A DNA stretch of 64,000 nt from contig CAMZMU010000055.1 in the NCBI GenBank assembly GCA_947311845.1, positions 21,384,465-21,448,464 on the forward strand, given 5' to 3'. Positions 24,801 to 36,000 of this stretch are shown here, in pieces. The stretch comes from Poa pratensis (taxonomy: Eukaryota; Streptophyta; Magnoliopsida; Poales; Poaceae). The translations under genes were made by a program, and so were the position numbers. The notes beneath the pieces were generated by a model. It was not told the DNA's origin. It did not search any database and worked only from the letters and a program-made list of their open reading frames with translations. Positions within the stretch are counted from its first letter, which is position 1. Every line of letters starts with the position of its first letter.

Positions 24801-25760
24801 TGGAGAAACCTTCGATGAATCGGCGGTAATAACCTGCCAATCCGAGAAAGCTACGGATGTCCTTGACTGACATTGGAGTTTTCCAATCCAGAATGGACTG
24901 AATCTTGTCGGGAATGACAGCCACACCAGCGGATATCACATGACCAAGGAAGATGAGATTATCCAACCAAAACTCACACTTGGAGAACTTGGCATAGAGG
25001 CGGTGTTCTCGAAGTCTTGTCAGAACCAAACGAAGATGTTCCTCATGCTCTTCATTGGTTTTGGAATAGATGAGAATGTCATCAATGTAAATGACGACAA
25101 ACTTGTCAAGATAATCCATGAAGACAGAGTTCATGAGCCTCATGAAAGTAGCTGGGCATTTGTGAGACCAAAGGACATGACGGTATACTCATATGAGCCA
25201 TAACGAGTAACAAATGCCGTCTTTGGAATATCCTCCTTTCTGATTTTTATCTGATGGTAGCCTGACCTCAGATCCATCTTGGAGAATACCGTTGCACCAG
25301 CTAACTGATCCAACAGATCATTGATGCGAGGAATAGGATACTTGTTCTTGATTGTCACCGCATTCAACGGTCGATAGTCAGAGACTAGACGAGGCACGGT
25401 AGAATCCCTCTTCTTGACAAAGAGTACCGGACAACCCCAAGGTGAACTGCTAGGCTGGATGAACTCCTTAGCTAACAGCTGATCAATTTGCTCTTTCAAC
25501 AGAGCCAACTCTTCCACCGGCATACGGTAGGGCTTCTTGGAAATTGGAGCGGTACCGGGAGTAGCTCTATGACAAACTCCACACTTCGGTCAGGAGGCAT
25601 GCCAGGCAATTCTTCCGGGAACACATCCGGGAAGTCACACACCACGTGTATGTCCTGGATTTCAGGAGGGGATTCGCCTTCCATAAAGCAAAGGAGAATC
25701 TCAGGTGAGCGGGTACGACGGCGGACGGAGGTATTGATGTTGCAGGCCAATACTTCACAA
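24784..25760 (-). pseudogene. Gypsy element 1 reverse transcriptase
   Basis: The N-terminal linker reads [14 protein letters not shown] near 25625. RT motifs follow: [36 protein letters not shown], then [10 protein letters not shown] with the catalytic YIDD near 25080-25092, then [10 protein letters not shown] and [13 protein letters not shown]. Two frames are used, joined near 25140, where the FANAP-type segment is lost to a frameshift. RT makes the cDNA copy within the virus-like particle. Confidence 0.85.
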
Positions 25761-25918
25761 TGTCACCGGAAGGAGCGGTCACGTAATGGTCTTGGCGGCA
25801 CAGTCGAGATTAGCCTGATATTTGGCTAGCCAGTTCATGCCCAGTATGACATCAATGCCTTTGGACTTCAGAGCCCAAGGCATAAGGAAAAGACAAGGAA
25901 CCTATATTAATCTGGACC

Positions 25919-26160
25919 TCAGGAGTAACCCCATCGGTTTGCCATTTGGAGCCAGGAGTGGCAATCACCAAGGGATGGCTCATTTTCTCGAACGGTATGT
26001 TTGTCTTTTGCAAAAGCTATGGATATGAATGAATGCGATGCTCCAGAGTCAAACAAAACTGTAGCTGTATTGCCGTTGATTCGTAACTCACCCATAAGAA
26101 CGCCGGGGTCCTCTTCAGCTTCTTCAGCAGAGATGTGGTTCAGGCGACCACGCACAATAG
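25919..26160 (-). pseudogene. Gypsy element 1 aspartic protease
   Basis: The frame downstream of gag reads ISAEEAEEDPGVLMGELRIN and then VLFDSGASHSFIS near 26025-26070, where DSGA is the catalytic triad of retropepsins. The end of the domain is altered by a frameshift near 25925-25985. It is in the same open frame as the zinc-knuckle part of gag. Confidence 0.8.
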
Positions 26161-26219
26161 GTCCAGCCTTGCCAGTTGGAGTGGCAGGGGCTCGTGCAGG
26201 AGTTATCGCGAGAGGTGCC

Positions 26220-27177
26220 TTCTGGGGGCACTCCCTGGAGTAGTGACCAGCCTGGCCACAGGTGTAGCAAGTGAGTCCAGGTGGAGCAGGTAGCATAGGA
26301 CGGTACCCACTCCCGCCTATCCCAAGTGTCGAAGTAGTGGGACGCGGAGGAGGTGGCCTATATCCTGTGCCTCGGCATGAAGGGAGCACGAGGTACGGCG
26401 CTGTAGGGAACAAACACCCTGCGCTTCTTGCTCTCAGAACCCGAGGAACTCTGGTGGTCCCCATGTGCGGGCCTCTTGGAAGCTTCAAGTTCCTTTCTTC
26501 CTTGCTCAAGGTGAAAGCCTGGTTGAACAGCTCCTGATAGGTCTGGAACCTGAAGGGCAATAGCTCATAGCGGAGCTGCGGATTCAGACCCTTGCGGAAC
26601 AGCTCTTGCTTGTCAGCATCATTGGTCACGTCCCTTGGGGCGTAACGAGAGAGATGGTTGAACTCACGACCATAAGTGCGGAGGTCCATCCGTCCCTGTT
26701 GCAAATCCAGGAACTCCCTCCTCTTCAAGTCCATGATCGGCTGGGAATGTACTCCGCTCGGAAGGCAGTGCGGAATTCAGCCCAGGTGAAGACATGGTTG
26801 GCTGGAAACAAGCCACATGGCTTTCCCACCAACAGCCAGCAGCACCAACCAAGAGATAGGTGGCAAAGTTGACTTGCTCAGCCAATGGGACATGCAGCGC
26901 GGAGAACTTGCGCTCCAAAGCACGAAGCCAATCATCAGCTTCCAGTGGCTCCTTAGCATCAGCAAAGTGGGTGGCTGGAACGCAGGAACTCAGTGAGAGT
27001 GTTGCACTCGTTCCTCCGTGCATTCTGCTGCACCAACTGTTCAAGCAAGCGCTCATTGCGCCCACGGTTCTCCTCAATGGCCATCAAGACCTCAGCCATC
27101 GAGGGTGGTGGCGGCAGATCATCCTCATCATTGTGGTTACCGCGACCACCACGGCCTCCACGACCTCCTCGAGCCAT
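26220..27177 (-). pseudogene. Gypsy element 1 gag
   Basis: It starts at ATG 27177 (minus) with an Arg/Gly-rich head, MARGGRGGRGGRG. It continues through a Gag core with LEADDWLRALERKF, LVGAAGCWWES, FLDLQQGRMDL and LSRYAPRDV, and ends in a CCHC zinc knuckle, CYTCGQAGHYSREC (about 26231-26275). At least two frameshifts (near 26965-27000 and near 26720-26790) break it. Gag forms the particle and packages RNA. Confidence 0.8.
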
Positions 27178-27728
27178 TCTGGAGATTTGACAATGACACA
27201 GTTAGTATCTTTCTCCGAATGGTCGAACAATAGCATTAGCGTCTACACAAGTACACAGACTAGGGACGATAATACTTTGCGAGAAGGAAAACAACAAGAT
27301 AGAACTTGGGTCAAAGATCAGCATCATGTGCTACTAGTGAGAGTTAAGAAATCACAACTTAACACACTCTAGTTGACACAATCCGGGACCTTATGTTCAA
27401 GTCCGTGGGTTAAAACCCAAAGAAAGGATCAAGATTGATTCGGTAGAACTAAACATCTGAGTTGATTTGGATTGCAACGCAGCGGGAGCAACTGACACAT
27501 AACACTAAAGGTCGAACCCACCCCGTTTCTAATCATTTTGAAGTAACAGACGAGAGTAAAACCTTTAAACTCAAATCGAGGTAAGATTGCTCCGAGATTA
27601 GAGGGTAACCAGATAAGGAGTAAAAAGAATCCTAAGATGGTTTTCACAACTCATTTTTAGGTTAAAAATATTTTCACAAACACTAGACTCAACATCGACC
27701 AGTAGAAGGGTTTCCTACAGGCAGTACT

Positions 27729-27740
27729 GCTCTGATACCA
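27729..27740 (-). promoter_or_regulatory. Primer binding site, initiator-Met tRNA
   Basis: On the minus strand TGGTATCAGAGC lies 3 nt downstream of the 5' LTR end. This matches the 3' end of plant initiator-Met tRNA, the usual primer for grass LTR retrotransposons. Confidence 0.85.
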
Positions 27741-27743
27741 ACT

Positions 27744-30700
27744 TGTGGCGCCCTGACCTGACTGTTATACAGTGATGCTGTGTGTCACCGGTTAAGCGAT
27801 ACAACCGGAGGTTACGGGTTTACCAATCCCCGGCCAAAACCTTTGGCAGGCGTTGCTCGGAATGGATCATCGGCAACGCAACACCCCGATTGATGCCTTA
27901 ACACAGGCACAACCCTCAATGCATAATAGAGAGACCAAGACTTGTGGAACAACTGGCACATCACAGACTCTACGACACAAATCATATAGTTCAACTCTTA
28001 TAATAGAGAAAGATAGCAAATGACAACCAGAGGTCACAGACCCAACATTACAACAAGCGGAAGCAAATTAGTTCTAAACAACAAGATCCAAATATGGCCT
28101 AAGAGGCCTACAGATAAACATCACAGCGCCAGCTGTTCCGGGATGTCCCAAGCTGCCACCTGGGAACCCCAGACTACTCGTCGACGTCCACAAAGAACCC
28201 ACCTTCGAGGTCGGTGAAGTCCTCCTCTGAAACAAAACAAACGACGTTGAGTTCGACGAACTCGCAAGATTAAGAGCTAATATAGCTCGATGAGGCTTTC
28301 AAAGTTTATGGCTGTTTTGCATAAAGCTGATTTTATTTATGAAAACATAACTCAAGGCATCGACTATTCAGAATATTTTCAAAAGAGGTAAGAGTAACTC
28401 TTTCTTTCATCACCTTACTCATCATCAACCATTGTACCTGTTTCAAAAGGCACCTCCCCGAATCACCCTCGAGGAAGCTCACCTTCAATCTGAGTGGTAC
28501 CTCTAGTACCCAGTTTTTAATCATTCCGTTAAAGTTATTCTATGATCTTATCGTCCTTTCCCAAGTTGTCCTTAACCGTGGACACGGCTTTTCGAAAAGA
28601 TTTAACCCTGCAGGGGTGTACAATGTTTGCCACGCGTACCGTCCGGCCCATTACCTAGCTTAGCTCTCTTCCTTGGAGAACCGGCTGGGTGGGAGCGGTG
28701 TCGACTTCTCCCTCGTTAAGGACTTTCCAGGATCATCAGTGGCGGTAGGACTGCCAGGATCACAACACCCCGCCCCACGCCACTCATTTTCCTAACACCA
28801 CCATCCTCATCCAGTTCACACCACCATCATCACGCACGCGCAAATGGAAGCCCGAACTAGAGGACCCTGGCTAGCCCCGCTCGAGTTATTTAGTCTATGA
28901 GGGTTCCTGCACTGCGAATGCATAGGCCTCACGCATGGTTGCACGCTCAGTCTTGGTTCGGGAGGTAAAGAACTCGCACCTAGGCGGCGAGAACGAGACA
29001 AAGCACCACAACCACAGTGGCCTCTCATCCCCACCTTTTAGCATCTTATCACCTGTCACCACATTTCTCCACCATCATCTCCACATTTCACACCTGTTTC
29101 CAACAACACATATATCCATCGTACAGCTATGCATATAACTAGGCATGGCTAAGCATCACATAGCATTTATAAGTATCTCGGCCAACAACACAAACCTATG
29201 GATAATAGGAGGGGAAACAGATATGGCATAGGGAAATTAATGCAACTATAGGATACTCTAATCCGACAAAAGTTGACATTTAGAACCGCATGCAATATTA
29301 TAGTGGAGAAAATATTTGCGGAAACATAGGATAAGATATGCTCAGAGGGGGATTACGCTTGCCTTGTGATACGGCTGGTAGTACGGATCGTCACAAGACG
29401 GGGGTGGCACTTCACCTCCTTGATCTACCGATGCACAAAAAACACCGGAAAAGCAATCAACACATGGCAATTGTGCAATGCATACAAGGATGATGATATG
29501 ACATTTTAAATGCACCCTAGAAACTTTAAACAGGACCAGCCAATTAAATGGGGTCCCCGTTATATTTATCGCATAATTTGGAAGAACCCCATATTAAAAC
29601 TTAATGAGTGCCATGACTACTAGAGCACCTTATTGTAATTGTGATCGATGATGCATGATGATAGCGATTGTGGATCACTTATGATTTTCTGAGCATTTTG
29701 ATATAAGGAACACATTTTTCCGAGGTCCCGGTCAAAAGTTATTAGTTTTAGAATTTCCTCCTTTTTAAATTATTCTTTTAATTAATTAAATCCAACGATG
29801 AAAAAAAATATAAGTACCCGACTCGAGGGAGGGGATGGTATACTGGAATCATCGGAGTTCGATACTCTACACGCGGGAGGGGGAGCGGGGACATGTACTA
29901 TCGAAAGGGAAAGGAAAAAGGAAAACTGCACAATTTTCTGCACAGGCCGGAATTTCCGGTCCACCAGTGCTCATGGGCCGGAGTTTCCGGTCCAGCAATT
30001 TTCAGCCCAACGACAGCAGTCTCTGGACGCGGGCCGGAGTTACACCGGAGTTGGGCCGGAATCTCCGGTCGAGAACTAAAGAAACTGAACGAGGAAAAAA
30101 GAAAAGAGCGCACGGTGACAGTGCGACGTGAGCGCGGCGCGGCAAGGATGCGACGGTGGCGCGCGACACAGCGGCGAGGGATGGGCATGGGGAGAAGCAG
30201 CATCTCACCCTGGTCTCGTGGGTGGTCTCGGCGTGGCCGGAGGTGGACGGACGGCGGCGAAATCAACCGGCGAGGCCGCGGCGGAGCTTCGGCCGGCGGC
30301 GGGGAAACGGCGATGGCGACGGCGATTCGTGACGTTCCGCGTCGATTCCTTCCGCGTGGAGGTAGAGGAGAGCACGGCGGAGCTTTCTCCGGTCCTCGAT
30401 TTGAGCGGGAGGCGCTCAGGCGACGGAGACGAGCTCGGCGGCCATGGCGGCTCGGGAGGGAAGAGATGGGGAGCAGAGGAGCAGGGGAACGGGGCAGCAC
30501 GGGGTGGGGCCTCGAGGAGCTCCTCTTCCAGGGGAGGCAGAGCAGGGGGGGGGCCCGGCGCGCAAGGAGGGCATGGCGACGAGGTGGTCCGGCGGCAGCG
30601 ACGCGACCGTGTCGCTACAGGGACGAAGAAGATGGCAAACTTCCGAAAACCCCCCTGGAGCTTCTATTTCTAACATGGACAGGTCCTCCATTATTTACGA

Positions 30701-31206
30701 ACAGGTCCTTTTCAGTTCTGGACAAAATTTACAGCAGCTGTATTTGAATTAAATCAGGTATTTGAATACTTCCAAAAATTCTGAGAAAATTTGGGGAGGC
30801 TCCTCATGTTATGTAGAAGTACCCCAAACTTTGGTGTGGCAAAATAAAATTGTTTGGACCACCTTTGTTAATAGGGTTGACTTAGGGCATTTTTGCTAAA
30901 TTCAAAGATGTGGCTCCTTTAACAATTTGAAGCAAAAGCAAAATACTTGTTTTGAGCTCTTGGAACTTCTTTGACAAATATAAGATGTCAAGAAAATTTT
31001 GTTTTGCAACTTTGAGTGCCATCATCGTGTGGAAGTTTTGTTCGAGCACTTTGGGCATTTTGTTTTAGCAACTCAATATCATTTCGATATCAATGTTGTA
31101 TCAATTCAGAAGAGACATGTTTATGCATGGATGCCATGATGCAATTAACACAAAAGTGGAAAAAAAATTACACAGGTTTTTAGGTTCTCAGTTTTGGGCT
31201 GTTACA
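27744..31206 (-). repeat. Gypsy element 1, 5' LTR (3463 bp)
   Basis: Direct repeat of 19242-22734. It begins TGTGGCGCCCTGACC and ends GGGCTGTTACA on the plus strand and is followed by the TSD AAAAG. The transcription start lies inside this copy for the minus-strand element, but I could not place a TATA box with confidence. Confidence 0.9.
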
Positions 31207-31327
31207 AAAAGCCACATGGCATTTTTTTAAACATATTTTACATAGCGGAATCTTGTCGTCGCCACCATAAACCATAACCTGCGATCCAAAATTGGCTCAC
31301 CGGAGCCTCAATGTGCGGCGGAGGCGC

Positions 31328-31906
31328 TCACTCCTCGTCGGTGTCGAGGTCGACGAAGATGAGCTTCTGCGCCTCGAATTCGCGGTGTCACTCCTTCTGC
31401 TTTTGTTGAAGCTCGCGCTCGCAGGCGACCCCCTGTTCGAAGAGGAGGTCGTCGATCTCAGCGTCCCGGTGGCGGAGCTTTGTGTCATCCTCCTCCTCCC
31501 GCTCGTTGTGCGCCATTATCATGGCGGTGACCTTGTCGATGGAGACATCATCGACGAAGTCCTCCGGCCCGATGGCGGCGGCGAAAGCTGCCGGGTTGTA
31601 TCCCTCGAGCGGGAGGTACTCCTCTTCCCCCCTCTTTGGCTGCGGCAGCGGTTCGCGCGTTCTCGCACCGGAGGAGCTCCCCGCCTCGAAGCGGTGGCGA
31701 CGGTCATACTACTCGACCTCGCGGCGGAGGAGGGCGCACGGCGGCGTCCGGTTCCATTTGCTGTACCAGCCCGCGGCACGCTTCCGAGCGGCGTCGGAGG
31801 CGACGCAACGCTTTCGCTCCTCGTCATACATATTGTCGCCGCACGCGAGATCGTGGAACGGCCGGCCTGGCTGCCCCCGCGTACGATTGAGCCCCCATGC
31901 GGCCAC
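31328..31906 (-). pseudogene. Degraded coding frame inside the inner Harbinger-like element
   Basis: One minus-strand frame stays protein-like for about 190 codons despite two internal stops (TAG near 31706 and TGA near 31396). It starts near MAAWGLNRTRGQPG and includes DEERKRCVASDAARKRAAGW and YSKWNRTPPCALL. After the first stop it continues with PLEGYNPAAFAAAIGPED and then a charged, probably coiled-coil region with MAHNEREEEDDTKLRHRDAE, ending at a TGA at 31328-31330. I do not recognise the family. It could be a non-transposase ORF of the element or a captured host gene fragment. The frame is damaged and should not make a full protein. Confidence 0.5.
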
Positions 31907-32302
31907 ATCGTGGTGCGGCGGTGCCGAATCTGTAGGCGGAGGGGGTGGATTTGATCGCTGGCGGCGAGGGGTGGTGGGGAATTTGCTCTACTTCGGCGGC
32001 GGAGGCGCTCGGGTCTGAGCCCGCATCGAGGCCTCCGAGTGGTAGAAATAGCGGTCGGGGCGCTGATTTGGTGGTCACGGTATAATTTACGGGCCGGGAC
32101 TGCTATACAGGCTCTGGTCTGGCCCAAAAGGCGCCCCAGTCCGTATAGCCGCCGGAAAAATAAAGGGTCTGCTAGAGATGCTCTAAACTAGTTATTCCAT
32201 AATTAAAATAGAAGTTTTGGATGATAAGCTAGACGGCTCATGAGAAAATTTGGAGAGAGGGTGGCTTATTTTTTAAGCTGCCAAAAGAAGGCCTTAGTTA
32301 TG

Positions 32303-32710
32303 CAGAAATTCACTTTGGCTCTCGAGCTCACATGCACCCGCTTGATTAAAAAAATCGGGAAAAAATAGTAAACCATTTTGAAAAAATTCTGAATTTTTTT
32401 GGTGATGAACATATACAAGTTTTCGACAAACACGCCAAGTTTCATGGTGAAACGACACTCGTAGTGCTCGGTGTAAAAAACAAATCACTGACAAAAATGA
32501 GATATACAAATATAGTTTTCAGAGCACTGATTTTGTTGTTTCTTGTCCGAGCACCACGAGTGTCATTTCACCACGAAACTTGACATGTTTGTAGAACACT
32601 TGTATATGTTCATCACAAAAAAATCAGAATTTTTCAAAATGTTTTACTATTTTTTTCGAATTTGTTAATCGGGCAGGAGCAGGTGTGCTCGGGAGCCAAA
32701 ACGCCTTGTT
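32303..32710. mobile_element. Foldback MITE with a 10-bp direct repeat (MULE-like)
   Basis: The two halves are long imperfect inverted repeats. The left half contains TTTGGCTCTCGAGC, GAACATATACAAG and GACACTCGTAGTGCTCGG; the right half contains the reverse complements, ending GCTCGGGAGCCAAA. The whole is flanked by CTTAGTTATG at 32293-32302 and again at 32711-32720, a 10-bp direct repeat that fits the 9-10 bp duplications of Mutator-like elements. The outermost 15-20 bp of the ends match poorly. No coding sequence is seen. Confidence 0.6.
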
Positions 32711-32720
32711 CTTAGTTATG

Positions 32721-33074
32721 TTCATTTGTATTTACAGGGACCGAACGCACGACCAATGTGGGAGTCTATGGGAGCCCTAGCTCCGTTCTTAACATTTTTA
32801 CCCAAAAGGCAGAAAGGCAAAGACTTAATACACACGTCTTGGACGATTCATTTTGACATAACAAAGATGTATCGATGCTTTTGTCAAGAACAACCAGATG
32901 AACACTATGTGATTCATTGTACGCAGCAGCTACAAAGATTGGAGTAGCCAATAAGCGATGAAATATAACCCATATTCAACTCATCAGGGAAATAGTTCTT
33001 GTTCTATTTCTAGCTCGGGTATATATACCATAGCTAGCATAAAAGACCCATATTTCTAGCTCGGGTATTAGACT
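32721..33074. other. Region 3' of the TFIIF beta gene, no other gene seen
   Basis: This lies downstream of the minus-strand TFIIF beta stop codon and probably includes its 3' UTR. It contains a short duplicated phrase TTTCTAGCTCGGGTAT (near 33007 and 33052). Open frames here are short and unlike any family I know. Confidence 0.5.
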
Positions 33075-36000
33075 TCAAGTTGCATTACTGTCCTCAACAG
33101 ACTTCTTGTATTCAGGCTTCAGCTCATGCGTCCCTTGATTTGGTCCTCGCTTGTTGTAGACACAAAGATCGTTCATTATCTCCTTCAGGAATTGCTGCAT
33201 GAATCAAGTGCGGGCAAGTGGTAAGAGAAGAAATGGATGTATGTAGTAAGAAAATGCAATTACTGTAGTATCAGCGTATCAACATTTTATCAATATAAAT
33301 TTAGGGGTCACAAGCAAAATACCTCTGGTTGGTCTGTTTCCTGCATTAGATGCTTTAGTGACCAATTTGGCTGCCTCTCAAACAACTTGAATAGGATATT
33401 TTCCAAATCCTTGCGATCCCTTCGTGTTCTTTTCAGTTCAAAAGGTTTTGTTGGTGTTGCTTTCTTCTTCTCCTGATAAGCAAGAAACTAAGAGTAATGA
33501 GATATCAAAAGAACACCAATTTAAACGATCGGATTTCTGGGAATGTTTTGAGAAAAGGTAACTGTCGACAACATAGCATGTAATTGTCAGATATAAGATG
33601 GATCCTGACTTCAAAAAACATCACCACTAATTACTACTCTCAAAACCCCTAATAAATGAAGGGGGGAGGTGATCCTGAGAAAGGAGTAACCTTTGGCACA
33701 GGAGGATTATTTGTAAATTGAATCATTGTCTGCACTCCCATTCCATGGTCCTTGTCAAGTACCTAATAAATGAAGGTGGAAAGGTGAATTGACATAATAA
33801 CAATTGGAAGATGGAACCGATAAAGAGGGTCAAGATCAAATTAAATAACTTACGTGCACTTTTCTTGTTTTAATCATAGACTTTCTAGTCCTCTCACGGC
33901 ATAATTTTGCGTAGTCTGAAAGATTTTCTCTGTGTGGTTCCATGTCAAATTTGTGCCCGACTTTTCCTTCGCATGCAAACTTCCCTGCAAAAAATAGAAG
34001 GCTGTAATTTTGTGATACAGAAAATAACTACTACTAAGTTGTTTCAAACTTTTGATCAAATGATCAATCTGAAAATTACGCAGCTCTCTTCTCATGATAT
34101 CAATTACCCAAAAAAAACTTCTAAAGGTAGAAATAAAATGTATATAATGCCAGTAAGATGTGATAATACACAACTAAGGAACTGTAGATAAATTTTGGAT
34201 TAAAAAGTAAAAGCAGTACGGCCAAACGTTGGTTATTGTCCTTAACCTTGTTCAAGGGCAACAGCCGACATGCATGATAAAGCAAAGGCAAAATAGATCC
34301 TTAACTTCGTCAACTGACAAGTTCGATATCTGATCTATAGCATGACCATGTACTAAATGAAGCTTGGTGTGCTAGCTTTACTGAAATACATATTCCATGG
34401 TTTACACGCGGCATGGATCAGTAGGCACACTGAACTGACTATGAAGGTTCTAGACAAATGTAAAACATAGAGAGCCCACAATGAAGCATATATTGAGTGA
34501 ATTAATTAGAACTGAAAAATCAACAGGGCGCTTAAATAGAAGTTCAAACTAATTAAAGACAGACATATGTAAGGAACTACTTCAACGCATCGATATCCAG
34601 CAAATAGGACCGCTTGGTGAACAGGGTCACAGTATAATTGTATCAATAAATTAGCAATTCTATATTAGAAAGCCTCAAACTATAAAGCAAAGATGAGGAA
34701 GCCACGCCTTTACTCGCTCGAATTAGAGATAAAAGGGGAAGTAACAGCTTTTCTTTCAATAGTAAGCAGGAAATGCGAATAAGAGAAGGTTAGAAGAAGC
34801 AATCAATAGCCTCTAAAGTTCAAGAAATAGCCCTATGCACAATTCGACCTGAACTATATATAAACCGGATCAATTCTTTTTCTACTTCAGTGAATAGTCG
34901 GAGCTCCTGGTGGCTGGTGGTTACCACTGGCGGAGCGCCTTGGAGGCGAAACTGGGCTGCAACCCCCCCTTCAAAAAGCATGCTCATGTTTTTTCTAGGC
35001 ATACTGATACTCTGCAGCGGCCCATGTTTTTGTTTCCTAGTACTAGTTCAGTCAAGCACAAGGCAGAAAGAGAAAAAGGCCGTCAGTTCTCATCCTGCCA
35101 AGCCAATCGACATACTTCCTCACCTGGTCCTCAGCGCATTGTGTGGCTGGTGGCTGTTGTCTTTTGTGTTTGAACCATCGATTGATTCTTTATGTTTTTC
35201 CTTGCTAGCCAGCGGTGGATCTAGATCCTCCTTCTTTTTGTTTTGCGAATAGGATCTAGCTCCTCTACAAATAGAATTACAAGTCCCTGGCAGTTTCTAT
35301 ATAAATTAATAAATCGCTGCTGCCAATCGGTGGATCTTGGCCAAATATAATTCTTGTGTAAACCAAAAAATTAAGTGCATTTCAAGCTAGAAAATCATTT
35401 CTTGATGTTACATATGAAATTGCATGCAAAATTAGCGTGAAGAGTTCATTTGGCGGCCAAATTTTTTTTTAGCCCCCTCTCTGCCTTTGGCCACGCTCCG
35501 CCACTGGTGGTTACCCAGAAAAAAAATTATGCCACTAACCACATATGATTGGGGCCTGAGGAAGTGAGGACTCAGGACTCTAAAAGCAACTCAATGCCTT
35601 CACTTAATTACTAGAGGTAGGATGGAATTACAGATTTAAACCGCAAATCACTTGCAGGCAATTGAAAGTGAGACTGTGAGGGTCTCCTATGAATATAGCC
35701 AAATTAACGTAATGTATATTATTACATTCAGAAGGGTATTTGTAGAATCAAGCATTGTTTGCTTCTCAGTTACAGAAACAACTGATTTCAACGTTCTATA
35801 TAACAAAATAAAATAAATGCGTGAAAATATTTTTTAAAGTTGAAAGAATGCACAATAATTACCTTGGTTAGACTCCGAGAAAACACACATTGGCACAAAA
35901 TCCTTGAACATGTTTAAAGAGTAGTTCCTTGGTGTATTGCCACTGTCTGCTTGAGCCATCTCCATCTTGAACTGTTAGTTCACCAACACCATGTAAGAAA

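Larger units (their letters stand above)
19242..31206 (-). mobile_element. Complete Gypsy LTR retrotransposon, minus strand, chromodomain-type
   Basis: Two direct LTRs (19242-22734 and 27744-31206) enclose gag and pol in the order gag, protease, RT, RNase H, integrase, chromodomain-like tail, which is Ty3/Gypsy order on the minus strand. The perfect 5-bp TSD AAAAG lies at 19237-19241 and 31207-31211. The primer binding site matches initiator-Met tRNA. Scattered substitutions and small indels between the LTRs show an insertion that is not recent. Frameshifts in gag, RT and the tail mean this copy is not autonomous. Placement in the Tekay/Del-like chromovirus group is inferred from the integrase tail. 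Confidence 0.9.
19045..32183. mobile_element. Inner Harbinger-like TIR element, split by a Gypsy element
   Basis: It has perfect 19-bp terminal inverted repeats, GAGCATCTCTAGCAGACCC at 19045 and its reverse complement ending at 32183. It is flanked by TAA on both sides (19042-19044 and 32184-32186), the 3-bp TSD of PIF/Harbinger elements. Without the Gypsy insert it would be about 1.17 kb. It holds a degraded reading frame (31328-31906, minus) but no recognisable DDE transposase, so it is non-autonomous. Confidence 0.8.
18960..32293. mobile_element. Outer Harbinger-like MITE, split by nested insertions
   Basis: The left end reads GGCCCATCTTTCGACAGC then TTAAAAATAAGCCA. The right end, reverse-complemented, reads GGCCTTCTTTTGGCAGC then TTAAAAAATAAGCCA, so the two are inverted repeats. 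They are flanked by TTA at 18957-18959 and TTA at 32294-32296, the 3-bp TWA duplication expected of PIF/Harbinger elements. Only about 190 bp belong to this MITE (18960-19041 and 32187-32293); the rest is nested insertion. Confidence 0.75.
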
